From assembly GCA_007135015.1 (NCBI GenBank), contig SLJS01000017.1, positions 1 through 12,996 of the forward strand: a stretch of DNA of 12,996 nt. The letters are read 5' to 3'. This document shows positions 1-6,436 of the stretch, one piece after another (the first letter of the stretch is position 1; each line of letters starts with the position of its first letter). The stretch is from Alcanivorax sp. GTDB lineage: Bacteria; Pseudomonadota; Gammaproteobacteria; Pseudomonadales; Alcanivoracaceae. A program made the translations under genes and the position numbers. The notes under the pieces were generated by a model. It was not told the DNA's origin. It saw only the letters and a list, made by a program, of their open reading frames with translations, and did not search any database.

Positions 1-40
1 AACGGCGCCGGGCGCCGCCCGGTAAAAGGAGCACGGACCC

Positions 41-1819
41 TTGGACGCCGCACGACTGGCCGCCAGACACCGCCGGGATGCGCCACGGCTGCGAAGCGCC
101 GGGAAGTTCCTGCTCCGGCGGGTCGCCCGCGGCGAGCTGGTGGTGCTGGCGCTGCTTTGTGCCGCCGGCTCCGCCGCGCTGATTGGCTTTCTCTGGCTGC
201 TGGGCGTGACCCTGGCCCGGCTGGTGGAGGCAGGCGGCGCCGGCGCCTGGCTGGTGCCGGCCCTGGCGGGCCTGGTGGGGCTGGCGCTGCTGCGCGCGGC
301 GCTGACCGTGGTGCTTGCCCGATGGACCACGGGGCTGGGACTGCGGGTGACCGAAACCCTGCGCGCCGCGCTGCTCCATCGCGCCATGGACCCGGCCTGG
401 CGACTGCGTCACCAGCAGAGCCCCGGAGGCTTCGCCACTCGGCTGGGGCCGGAGCTGGACAGCATTCAGCACTGGTATGGCCGCTACCTGCCGGCGGTCC
501 TGGTCGCCGTGATCCAGCCCCTGTTGATCCTGTTGCTGGTGTTTCCCCGGGACTGGCTGGCCGGCACCCTGCTGGCCCTCACGGCACCGCTGATTCCCCT
601 GTTCATGGCGCTGATCGGCATGGGCGCGGCGTCGCTTGCCGAGGACCAGCACCGGCAACTGGCGCGGCTGGGGGATCACTTTCTCGACCGGCTGCGGGCA
701 CTGCCGCTGCTTCGGCTGCTGCGCAGGACCAACGCCACCGCCGACGAAGTGGAAGAAGCCGCCCACGGCTGGCGCCGCTCGGCCATGCGCGTGCTGCGCG
801 TCGCCTTTCTGTCCTCGGCGGTGCTGGAGTTCTTTGCCGCCGTGGCCATTGCCACCGTGGCGATCTATGTGGGCATGGCCCTGCTGGGCTTTCTGACTCT
901 GGGTCCGGCACCGCAGATGACCCTGACCGCCGGCCTGGTGATTCTGCTGCTGGCCCCGGAATTCTTCGCGCCGCTTCGCACCCTGGGCCAGCGCTACCAC
1001 GACCGCGCCGCCGCCCTGGCCGCCACCGCCAGCCTGCGGCCCCTGCTCGAAGATGAACACAGGCAGGAACCGGAACCATTTCGGGACAGGCACAAACCCA
1101 GAAACGGTAGCCCCCGGAACGCCAACCACCACCAAACGAATCTTCGCTGGGCCCGCGCGCCCGCCCTGACCGCCACCGGCCTGCGCCCGGCCCTGCCCGG
1201 CGCGGGTGAACTCCTCCCCGCCCCGGTGGAGCTACATGTGGAACCGGGAGAATGGCTGGCCATCACCGGCCCCTCGGGCAGCGGCAAGACATCGGTGGTT
1301 GATGCACTGCTGGGCCTGCTGCCCCGCGCATCCGGCGAGATCCGTCTTGGCGGGCGCCTTCTGGAGGAGATCCCGCTGGAGGAACGTCGCGCCAACATTG
1401 CCTGGCTGGGCCAGCAGGCCCGGCTGCTGGCCACGTCGCTGAAAGCCAATATCGCTCCCGGAGAACAGACCCCCTCGCCCGAGCGGTTGCAGCGGGCGGT
1501 GGAGCTCGCTGGCCTGGAAGAAGTGGTCGCGGCCCTTCCCCTCGGCCTCGAAACCCGGCTGGGCGAGGACGGCGCCGGTCTGTCCGGCGGCGAACGACGC
1601 AGGCTGGCGCTGGCAAGAAGCCTCTATTCCATGCCGCGTCTGCTCGTCCTTGATGAGCCCACCGCCGGGCTGGATGCGGCCACCGAGGCCCGGGTGCTCC
1701 GGTGCCTGCGCCGGCTTGCCGGCGAGTGCACCCTGATCCTGTGCACCCACAGCGAGGCGGCCATTGCCGCCGCCGACCGCGAGGTCCGTCTGCCCGCCAG
1801 CGGGGAACCGACACCATGA
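41..1819 (+). CDS. cydD: CydD, ABC exporter subunit for cytochrome bd assembly
   Basis: Half of the CydDC heterodimer, an inner-membrane ABC exporter linked to thiol (glutathione/cysteine) export and heme loading, needed for assembly of bd-type oxidases. 592 residues. The N-terminal half holds the transmembrane domain (helices from about residue 33 to 310). The C-terminal half is the nucleotide-binding domain: Walker A GPSGSGKTS at 410-418, signature LSGGE at 514-518, Walker B LLVLDEPT with Asp538 and Glu539, and the switch His570. The start is a TTG, chosen because AGGAG sits 9 bases upstream and it leaves a normal CydD N terminus. Between the two domains (about residues 345-385) is a charged, Asn/His/Arg-rich linker that looks longer than needed. 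The stop overlaps the cydC start (ATGA), so the two subunits are translationally coupled. cydAB is not in the window and may lie upstream. Family assignment is firm; the transported substrate is family knowledge. Confidence 0.95.
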   Translation: MDAARLAARHRRDAPRLRSAGKFLLRRVARGELVVLALLCAAGSAALIGFLWLLGVTLARLVEAGGAGAWLVPALAGLVGLALLRAALTVVLARWTTGLGLRVTETLRAALLHRAMDPAWRLRHQQSPGGFATRLGPELDSIQHWYGRYLPAVLVAVIQPLLILLLVFPRDWLAGTLLALTAPLIPLFMALIGMGAASLAEDQHRQLARLGDHFLDRLRALPLLRLLRRTNATADEVEEAAHGWRRSAMRVLRVAFLSSAVLEFFAAVAIATVAIYVGMALLGFLTLGPAPQMTLTAGLVILLLAPEFFAPLRTLGQRYHDRAAALAATASLRPLLEDEHRQEPEPFRDRHKPRNGSPRNANHHQTNLRWARAPALTATGLRPALPGAGELLPAPVELHVEPGEWLAITGPSGSGKTSVVDALLGLLPRASGEIRLGGRLLEEIPLEERRANIAWLGQQARLLATSLKANIAPGEQTPSPERLQRAVELAGLEEVVAALPLGLETRLGEDGAGLSGGERRRLALARSLYSMPRLLVLDEPTAGLDAATEARVLRCLRRLAGECTLILCTHSEAAIAAADREVRLPASGEPTP

Positions 1820-3474
1820 AGGAACTTCGCTTTCTCCTGTCCCTGGAGCAGGGCCGTCGGCGCTGGATTCTCGGCGGCCTGGCCCTGGCGTTACTCGCCG
1901 CCGGCGACTCGGTGGGGCTGGTGGCCACCGCCGGCTGGCTGATCACCGCCAGCGCCCTCGCCGGGGCGGCGGGGGCGGCGCTGGAGATCTTCGCTCCGGG
2001 AGCGCTGGTACGTGCCTTCGCGGTGACGCGGACGCTGGCCCGCTACGGCGAACGCCTGGTGCTTCACGAAGCCGTCTTCCGCATCATGGCGCGACTTCGC
2101 CGCCGGGTCTTTGCCGGCATGGCCGCGGCACCCTGGGCCCGCCTGATCACGCAGCGGCGGTCGCTGTCGCTCACACGTATGCTCGCCGATGTGGAAACCC
2201 TGGAAAACGTTCATGCCGGAGTGCTCGCCCCCTGGCTCGCGGCCACCGGCGCCACCCTCCTGCTTGCCCTGGCCGCGGCGCTGCTGCTGCCCGCCCCCTT
2301 CGCCCTGCTTGCGCTGCTGCTGGCCGTGCTGCTCACTCTTGCCTGCTTGCTGGTTTCCCGGGTCGACCGTCCCCACCATCTGCGCACCGAGCTGCGCCGT
2401 GACCGGGCACGGCGGCAACTGCTGGAGTTGCTCGAAGCCCACCGGGAACTGTTCTTTGCCGACCCGGGCGACCGGCAAACACGAAACTGGCTCCGGCGAG
2501 ACCATGACCTGACCCAGGCGGGGCTGCGCCAGAACCTTCGCGCCGCACTGGGCGAGGCGGGGATCCAGCTGATTACGGCCGCGCTGCTCATTTGCGCCGT
2601 GCTGGCAGCGGCAGTGGTGGTGGACGCTGAGGCGGGCAATGCTCCCTGGCTGGTGCTGTTCGTGCTCGGGCTGCTGGCCGCCGCCGGGCTCTGGAGCGGC
2701 CTGCCGGAGGCCTGGCACAACCTGGCCGGCATCGGCGCCGCCACCCGCCGACTGCGCCGCGAGACCGCCGAAGCCGGGACGGCCAAAACCGGAGCGAAGG
2801 AAGCCACAGGGCGACAAGCGCCCACCGCCTCCGGCTGGACCCTCGAAGGCGTCACCCTGCGGCGGGGTGTCGCCGAGGCACCCCTGCTCCGGGACTTCCA
2901 CCTGGAGCTTGCGCCGGGCGAAACGCTGTGCATTACCGGCAGCACCGGCTGCGGGAAGACCAGCCTGGTCGAAATGCTCTGCGGACTGCTGACACCAGTC
3001 GCCGGTTCTGTGCGCCTGGACGGCGAGGAAGTCTCGGAGCTTTCCGAGTCCCGACGCTTTACACGGGTGGCGGTGCTGCCCCAGGAGACCACGCTGCTGT
3101 CCGCTTCCCTGGCCGACAACCTGCGCCTGGGCAACCCGCGGGCGGATGAAGAAAGTCTGCGACAGGCACTGACCACCACCGGCCTCGGGCATCTTGCCGA
3201 CCGGCTCGATCAGTGGGTGGGGCTCAATGGCCGCGACCTGTCCGGCGGCGAGGCCCGGCGGGTGGCGTTAATCCGCGCGGTACTAACCCCTTCGGCCGCG
3301 CTGATACTGGACGAACCCTTCCGGGGCCTGGACGCGGACCACCGCGCCCGGGTGCTCGACTGGGTGCTGGCAAACCGCAACGGTCGCACCCTGATCCTTG
3401 TCAGCCACGAAGTACCCGACGGCTGGAAGCCTGACCGGGCACTGCATCTGCAAGGCCCTCCGGCACCGGCATAG
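1816..3474 (+). CDS. cydC: CydC, ABC exporter subunit for cytochrome bd assembly
   Basis: Partner of CydD in the heterodimeric CydDC exporter. 552 residues from the ATG at 1816, which overlaps the cydD stop by four bases; a longer reading frame open from 1702 runs through the cydD coding sequence and is not needed. Transmembrane helices fill about residues 15-310, including the AGWLITASALAG stretch typical of CydC and an AVTRTLARYGERL segment. The nucleotide-binding domain has Walker A GSTGCGKTS at 375-383, signature LSGGEARR from 475, Walker B LILDEP with Asp499 and Glu500, and switch His531. Both ATP sites of the dimer therefore look intact in their main motifs. The gene ends 152 bases before the convergent toxin-antitoxin pair, with a short hairpin between. 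Confidence 0.95.
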   Translation: MKELRFLLSLEQGRRRWILGGLALALLAAGDSVGLVATAGWLITASALAGAAGAALEIFAPGALVRAFAVTRTLARYGERLVLHEAVFRIMARLRRRVFAGMAAAPWARLITQRRSLSLTRMLADVETLENVHAGVLAPWLAATGATLLLALAAALLLPAPFALLALLLAVLLTLACLLVSRVDRPHHLRTELRRDRARRQLLELLEAHRELFFADPGDRQTRNWLRRDHDLTQAGLRQNLRAALGEAGIQLITAALLICAVLAAAVVVDAEAGNAPWLVLFVLGLLAAAGLWSGLPEAWHNLAGIGAATRRLRRETAEAGTAKTGAKEATGRQAPTASGWTLEGVTLRRGVAEAPLLRDFHLELAPGETLCITGSTGCGKTSLVEMLCGLLTPVAGSVRLDGEEVSELSESRRFTRVAVLPQETTLLSASLADNLRLGNPRADEESLRQALTTTGLGHLADRLDQWVGLNGRDLSGGEARRVALIRAVLTPSAALILDEPFRGLDADHRARVLDWVLANRNGRTLILVSHEVPDGWKPDRALHLQGPPAPA

Positions 3475-3477
3475 ATC

Positions 3478-3501
3478 CGTGCCTGTCCCGATTCAGGACC
3501 G
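3478..3501 (+). repeat. Dispersed TGCCTGTCCCGA repeat, copy 1
   Basis: The 24 bases begin CGTGCCTGTCCCGATT and end CAGGACCG. They match the copy at 4258-4281 at 23 of 24 positions in the same orientation. The unit contains the arms GTCC and GGAC separated by seven bases. It lies four bases after the cydC stop and marks the left edge of the low-GC toxin-antitoxin segment. Its origin is unknown; I see no transposase nearby. Confidence 0.75.
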
Positions 3502-3577
3502 CTCTCCTTCGTGATGCTTGGCGGCTCACGTTGGGGAGGGTCATGAGACTCCCGGAATTGTCAAACTGCTGCTGTCT

Positions 3578-3594
3578 CCCCAGCAGAGCTGGGG
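3578..3594. terminator. Hairpin between convergent cydC and the antitoxin gene
   Basis: CCCCAGC, loop AGA, GCTGGGG: a perfect 7-bp stem. It sits between the 3' ends of cydC (plus) and the CopG-like antitoxin (minus). There is no strong T-run on either side, so a terminator role is an inference. The rest of 3502-3625 shows no gene. Confidence 0.35.
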
Positions 3595-3625
3595 GATTTC
3601 CCGTTACTATTAACTGCCAGGTTAG

Positions 3626-3898
3626 CTACCGATCCTCATGCAAGCGGCCTTCGACATACTTGTGGAGAATGCTGGCAACAAGTGTTTGGTAGGGGATACC
3701 CTCAGCCAGCGCTTTCTTTTGCAGTCCCCGCAGGTCCTTGGAAGAAAGCCTGATGTTGATGCGGGCATCTTTCTTGAACATGGCTTCCGCGTACTGTTGA
3801 TGCCGCGCTTTTCGATCCTCAATATCCGGCGCCCGCTGTAACTCTCCAGCATCAAACGCGTCCAGAATTTCCTGCTCTTCTTTATCCAGCCTGCTCAT
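3626..3898 (-). CDS. CopG/BrnA-like antitoxin
   Basis: Probable DNA-binding antitoxin of a type II toxin-antitoxin pair, 90 residues. The N-terminal half is acidic and charged. The C-terminal half (about residues 46-87), starting DARINIRLSSKDLRGLQKKA and going on through GIPYQTLVASILHKY, has the ribbon-helix-helix pattern of CopG-family antitoxins: a short strand with alternating hydrophobics, then two helices. The start codon at 3898 overlaps the toxin stop by four bases (ATGA), so the order is toxin then antitoxin, as in brnTA systems. Such proteins bind and neutralise the toxin and repress their own promoter. The segment is visibly less GC-rich than cydDC or the genes to its right, suggesting recent acquisition. 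Function is inferred from family pattern and context. Confidence 0.8.
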   Translation of the reverse strand: MSRLDKEEQEILDAFDAGELQRAPDIEDRKARHQQYAEAMFKKDARINIRLSSKDLRGLQKKALAEGIPYQTLVASILHKYVEGRLHEDR

Positions 3899-4173
3899 TT
3901 GGGACCTCCCAAATAGGTTTTGGTCGCTTTTCGGCTCGGGATGATCGTTTTCAGAAAAATCTCATCCTCTGACTCCACGAAGGGCACCAGACAAGCATAC
4001 CCCTCGATTTCAATCACATGAATTTGTTGCCCCGGATACCGTTCCTGATTCGGATGCTCGAACGTGTCCAGAATACCTCCAAGCGAGATATGCAACACCA
4101 CATCCTCGAAAGAGATGTTCCTTTCCTCCAGGAGAAGCTTGTTCTTCTCCGGGTTCCATGTGATCGGCTTCAT
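3895..4173 (-). CDS. BrnT-like toxin of a type II toxin-antitoxin pair
   Basis: Small toxin gene, 92 residues from the ATG at 4173 (protein begins MKPITWNPEKNK). A TTG two codons upstream at 4179 could extend it, but the ATG matches the family start. It shows BrnT-like landmarks: an N-terminal W-N-P-E-K-N, a central NISFEDVV helix, alternating hydrophobic strands (IHVIEIEGYACLVPFV), then a C-terminal IIPSRKATKTYL resembling the ISARKAT motif of BrnT ribonucleases. BrnT toxins are RelE-like fold RNases that stop translation. No Shine-Dalgarno sequence is seen; an extended -10 element lies just upstream and predicts a leaderless message. The gene overlaps the antitoxin gene downstream by four bases. 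It could belong to a sister family of BrnT rather than BrnT proper. Confidence 0.75.
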   Translation of the reverse strand: MKPITWNPEKNKLLLEERNISFEDVVLHISLGGILDTFEHPNQERYPGQQIHVIEIEGYACLVPFVESEDEIFLKTIIPSRKATKTYLGGPK

Positions 4174-4180
4174 GAGCAAG

Positions 4181-4189
4181 ATTGTACCA
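4181..4189 (-). promoter_or_regulatory. Extended -10 promoter of the BrnT-like gene
   Basis: Read on the minus strand this is TGGTACAAT: a TGn extension followed by TACAAT, 5 of 6 to the -10 consensus. Seven bases separate it from the toxin ATG, so transcription would begin at or next to the start codon. No good -35 is present, which an extended -10 tolerates. Repeated ATTGT and GTACA words around 4181-4209 may be an antitoxin operator. Confidence 0.5.
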
Positions 4190-4230
4190 CATTGTGTGCT
4201 TTATGTACTCAGCGGCAAGGATGCCCGCTT

Positions 4231-4281
4231 GGTGCCTGTCCGGATTCAAGGGTCGTTCGTGCCTGTCCCGATCCAGGACCG
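4231..4281 (+). repeat. Dispersed TGCCTGTCCCGA repeat, copies 2 and 3 in tandem
   Basis: Copy 2 (4231-4255) reads GGTGCCTGTCCGGATTCAAG and continues GGTCG. Copy 3 (4258-4281) starts CGTGCCTGTCCCGATCCAGG and is nearly identical to copy 1 at 3478. A decayed third trace, GTTGCCTGTGCGGG, follows at about 4285. All have the same orientation as copy 1. The cluster lies between the two divergent toxin-antitoxin modules. Confidence 0.75.
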
Positions 4282-4307
4282 AATGGTTGCCTGTGCGGGC
4301 TCGTTTC

Positions 4308-4332
4308 GCTACATTTGTAGCATATTGCTACA
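4308..4332. promoter_or_regulatory. Probable operator of the ParD-like/zeta operon
   Basis: Three half-sites alternate in orientation: GCTACA at 4308, TGTAGC at 4316, GCTACA at 4327. They form two overlapping perfect inverted repeats with 2-bp and 5-bp centres. They end four bases before the GGAGG ribosome site of the ParD-like gene, and the CATATT at 4321-4326 could be a -10. The position and symmetry fit a toxin-antitoxin autoregulatory operator; this is inference. Confidence 0.55.
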
Positions 4333-4344
4333 TATGGAGGCGGC

Positions 4345-4746
4345 ATGGCAGGTCCCGTGCGACTGGATGCGGCGCTGATGCGGGCCGCGGAGGCGGAAGG
4401 CCGGCTTCAGCGGCGCAGCACGCCCCGGCAGATCGAGTACTGGGCGGAACTGGGTCGGCAACTGGCCGGCGAGCTTTCCATGGAGGATGTTCTGGCCGTG
4501 CGCCAGGGGTTGGCGCGTGTCCAGGTGACGCCGGTGGAGGCCGCGCCGGTGGACCCGGACGAGGTATTCGGCGAGGTGGAGGCACTGCGCGAAAGCGGTG
4601 CCCTGTACCAGGCCGTCGCCGAAGGCGACCACCACTACGAGCCCAGCCGCACCCGTCCCGGGCTGCTTGACCGGGTCCATGCGGACGGCCGGCGGGAGAC
4701 CGGCGTGTTCCGTGACGGCCGGTTTCATGCAAGCGAAAGCGCATGA
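4345..4746 (+). CDS. ParD-like antitoxin of the zeta-toxin module
   Basis: 133 residues. The N-terminal 45 residues match the ParD-like antitoxin family: PVRLDAALMRAAEAEGRLQ followed by RSTPRQIEYWAELGR (residues 24-38), a ribbon-helix-helix-type DNA-binding region. The middle is acidic (PVDPDEVFGEVEAL). The tail, residues about 91-129, is rich in charged residues and glycine (HHYEPSRTRPGLLDRVHADG) and probably contacts the toxin. The start is supported by GGAGG four bases upstream. The stop overlaps the toxin ATG by four bases, the usual arrangement for coupled antitoxin and toxin. An array of GCTACA half-sites lies directly upstream and would suit self-repression. Its base composition matches the GC-rich neighbours, unlike the BrnT-like module next to it. 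Confidence 0.85.
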   Translation: MAGPVRLDAALMRAAEAEGRLQRRSTPRQIEYWAELGRQLAGELSMEDVLAVRQGLARVQVTPVEAAPVDPDEVFGEVEALRESGALYQAVAEGDHHYEPSRTRPGLLDRVHADGRRETGVFRDGRFHASESA

Positions 4747-5315
4747 GCCCGCCCCGGCTCTGGCTGCTTGCCGGCGGCAATGGCGCCGGCAAGTCCACCT
4801 TCTATCGCCTTTTCCTGGCCCCCCGCGGGCTGCCCTTTATCAATGCCGACCGCATTGCCCGGGATCTGGTGCCCTCGGCCCCGGAGCAGGCCAGCTACCA
4901 GGCCTCGGCCATTGCCGAATCCCTTCGCACGCAATGGCTCGAAAAGGGCCGTTCGTTCTGTTTTGAAACCGTCTTTTCCCACCCTTCCAAGGTCGATTTC
5001 GTCGCCCGCGCCCGGGCGCTCGGTTATGAGGTGGTCTTCGTCTACATCCACCTGGAGAGCGCGCAGCTGAACCTGGCCCGGGTCAGCCAGCGCGTCACCG
5101 CCGGTGGTCACGGCGTGCCCGAAGAAAAGGTCCGCTCGCGTCTGCCCCGCACCCTGGAGCATGTCCGGCGCACCGTGCCCCTGGCCACGGAGCTACGGCT
5201 GCTGGACAACAGCTTCCGGGAAAGTCCCTTCCGGGAGATCGCGCTGGTAAGAAAGGGGGCTCTGGTCCGGGGTGTGTCTCCCCTGCCCGACTGGGCCCGG
5301 CAGATCCTCCCGTAG
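4743..5315 (+). CDS. Zeta-toxin-like P-loop kinase
   Basis: 190-residue P-loop protein of the zeta-toxin-like group. Walker A is GGNGAGKST at 11-19. FINADRIA follows, with Asp36 in the place of the zeta-toxin catalytic aspartate. Then FETVFSHPSK with Glu75, and an Arg-rich lid region, RVSQRVTAGGHGVPEEK then RSRLPR (about 113-136), typical of this group. Zeta toxins phosphorylate UDP-N-acetylglucosamine and so block peptidoglycan synthesis; whether this shorter chromosomal relative uses the same substrate is not shown by the sequence. It overlaps the ParD-like antitoxin gene by four bases, so it is almost surely the toxin of that pair. A hairpin follows directly after the stop. No frameshift or missing key residue is seen. 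Confidence 0.85.
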   Translation: MSPPRLWLLAGGNGAGKSTFYRLFLAPRGLPFINADRIARDLVPSAPEQASYQASAIAESLRTQWLEKGRSFCFETVFSHPSKVDFVARARALGYEVVFVYIHLESAQLNLARVSQRVTAGGHGVPEEKVRSRLPRTLEHVRRTVPLATELRLLDNSFRESPFREIALVRKGALVRGVSPLPDWARQILP

Positions 5316-5336
5316 CAGGCTGTGGAAAACAGCCTG
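5316..5336 (+). terminator. Hairpin after the zeta-toxin gene
   Basis: CAGGCTGT, loop GGAAA, ACAGCCTG: a perfect 8-bp stem directly after the TAG stop. TAGCAG at 5313 and CTGCTA at 5339 allow further outer pairing. There is no T-run, so it may protect RNA or end transcription only weakly. Confidence 0.45.
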
Positions 5337-5370
5337 TACTGCTACCAGGCAGCCTTCCCCCGCGTGTATT

Positions 5371-5405
5371 CGTGCCTGTCCTGATTTCGTGCCTGTCCCG
5401 AAATA
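5371..5405 (+). repeat. Dispersed TGCCTGTCCCGA repeat, copies 4 and 5 in tandem
   Basis: Copy 4 (5371-5387) reads CGTGCCTGTCCTGATTT and copy 5 (5388-5405) CGTGCCTGTCCCGAAATA, head to tail and in the same orientation as copies 1-3. They separate the zeta-toxin module from the short-chain dehydrogenase. Confidence 0.75.
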
Positions 5406-5407
5406 GT

Positions 5408-5438
5408 CCCGGAATATCCGGGCCGGGTGCTGACCCGG
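5408..5438. repeat. Two adjacent GC hairpins upstream of the SDR gene
   Basis: CCCGGA-ATA-TCCGGG (5408-5422) and CCGGGT-GCTG-ACCCGG (5423-5438) lie side by side, directly after repeat copy 5. They may be part of the repeat unit or a transcription stop before the SDR gene. Confidence 0.45.
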
Positions 5439-5505
5439 GTCACGCATTGGCAGCGGATGCGGTTGCATGATGGGGCTTCCATACAGTTGGAAGGGAGTTC
5501 CACCC

Positions 5506-6261
5506 ATGTTCGACAACCAGGAAGTTGCCCTGATTACCGGTGCGGCCACGGGGATCGGGCGAGCCACGGCACTGGCCTTCGCGCGGGCCGGGGCGCGCGT
5601 GGCCGTCTCCGATCTGGACCGCGAGCGTGGCGAGCAGGTGGCGGAAGAGATCAGGGAAACCGGCGGCGAGGCGGTGTTCATCGCAGCCGATGTCTCCGAC
5701 CCGGAGGATGTGAGCGCACTGCACCGCAGCATTCTGGAGACCTGGGGACGCCTCGACCACGCTTGCAACAATGCCGGCATCGAGGGCCAGCAGGCGCCCA
5801 CCGGTGAAAGCACCCTGGAGAATTTCGACCGGGTGATGGCGGTAAACCTGCGTGGCCTCTACCTGTGCATGCGCGAGCAGATCTGGATCATGGCCAACGA
5901 GCAACGCGGCAGCATCGTCAACATGGCCTCGGTGGCGGGTCTGGTGGGATTTGCCGGACTGCCTGCCTACTGTGCCTCCAAGGGGGGCGTGATACAGCTG
6001 ACGCGCACCGCGGCCCTGGAGTACGCGGAACTCGGCGTGCGGGTGAATGTGGTCTGTCCGGCCGCGATTCGCACGGAGATGATCGACCGTATCACCCACC
6101 ACGACCCGGACACCGAAACGCAGTTTCGCGCCCTCCATCCCATGAACCGCATGGGCACACCCGAGGAGGTGGCCGATGCCGTGCTCTGGCTGAGCTCCCC
6201 GGGAGCCGGCTTTGTCACCGGCCATGCACTGACGGTGGATGGCGGCATGACCGCACGATAG
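5506..6261 (+). CDS. Short-chain dehydrogenase/reductase (classical SDR)
   Basis: 251 residues, the usual size of classical SDRs, which reduce or oxidise carbonyl/hydroxyl groups with NAD(P). Cofactor motif TGAATGIG at 11-18. Asp37 at the end of the second strand (VSDLD) favours NAD(H). NNAG is at 88-91. The catalytic set is complete: Asn114, Ser142, Tyr155 and Lys159 (YCASK). The C terminus ends in the common VDGGMTAR. The start at 5506 is preferred over an upstream ATG at 5467 because GGAAGGGAG sits 8 bases before it and the protein then begins close to the first strand. The substrate cannot be told. The gene stands alone between two sites of the TGCCTGTCCCGA repeat, with no operon partner. 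Confidence 0.9.
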   Translation: MFDNQEVALITGAATGIGRATALAFARAGARVAVSDLDRERGEQVAEEIRETGGEAVFIAADVSDPEDVSALHRSILETWGRLDHACNNAGIEGQQAPTGESTLENFDRVMAVNLRGLYLCMREQIWIMANEQRGSIVNMASVAGLVGFAGLPAYCASKGGVIQLTRTAALEYAELGVRVNVVCPAAIRTEMIDRITHHDPDTETQFRALHPMNRMGTPEEVADAVLWLSSPGAGFVTGHALTVDGGMTAR

Positions 6262-6273
6262 GCAGGCGCGCGA

Positions 6274-6298
6274 TTGCGCCTGTCCCGAATTTCGGGCC
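6274..6298 (+). repeat. Dispersed TGCCTGTCCCGA repeat, copy 6
   Basis: TTGCGCCTGTCCCGAATTTC followed by GGGCC; one base differs from TGCCTGTCCCGA in the first half. The 3' part forms CCCGAA-T-TTCGGG. It lies 12 bases after the SDR stop, same orientation as the others, and is the last site of the series. Confidence 0.6.
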
Positions 6299-6370
6299 GG
6301 ATTTCGCACAAATGCGGTGTCGTTCGCGGTATCAGCGGATTTTCCCATGGGAGTACGACGTCTCAGAGGC

Positions 6371-6376
6371 TAGAAT
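6371..6376 (+). promoter_or_regulatory. Possible -10 box upstream of speE
   Basis: TAGAAT, 5 of 6 to the -10 consensus, 60 bases before the speE start. No convincing -35 is seen. A 10-bp palindrome, TCCCATGGGA, lies at 6343-6352, in the place expected for a bound regulator or by chance. Confidence 0.35.
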
Positions 6377-6436
6377 GCGCGCCGTCGCCGGCGGGGTCGC
6401 CTTGTCCGCCGGTCGGGGCCATCACGAGGATAGGGT

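Noticed and set aside
1702..1815. Upstream extension of the cydC reading frame
   Set aside because: It runs through the end of cydD, whereas the ATG at 1816 gives the family start and the usual 4-bp coupling overlap.
1891..3192. 433-codon minus-strand frame opposite cydC
   Set aside because: Gln/Gly-rich translation with no domain; cydC on the other strand has every ABC motif.
4333..4347. Identical 15-base stretch TATGGAGGCGGCATG at the ParD-like and yjbQ starts (also 9543-9557)
   Set aside because: It is a strong ribosome site plus ATG in GC-rich DNA; chance or shared selection explains it without relatedness.
5467..5505. Longer SDR start at the ATG at 5467
   Set aside because: It adds 13 non-family residues; the ATG at 5506 has a strong ribosome site and the proper distance to the first strand.
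3478..6298. CRISPR array
   Set aside because: The copies are too few and too far apart, with genes between; there is no regular spacer length.
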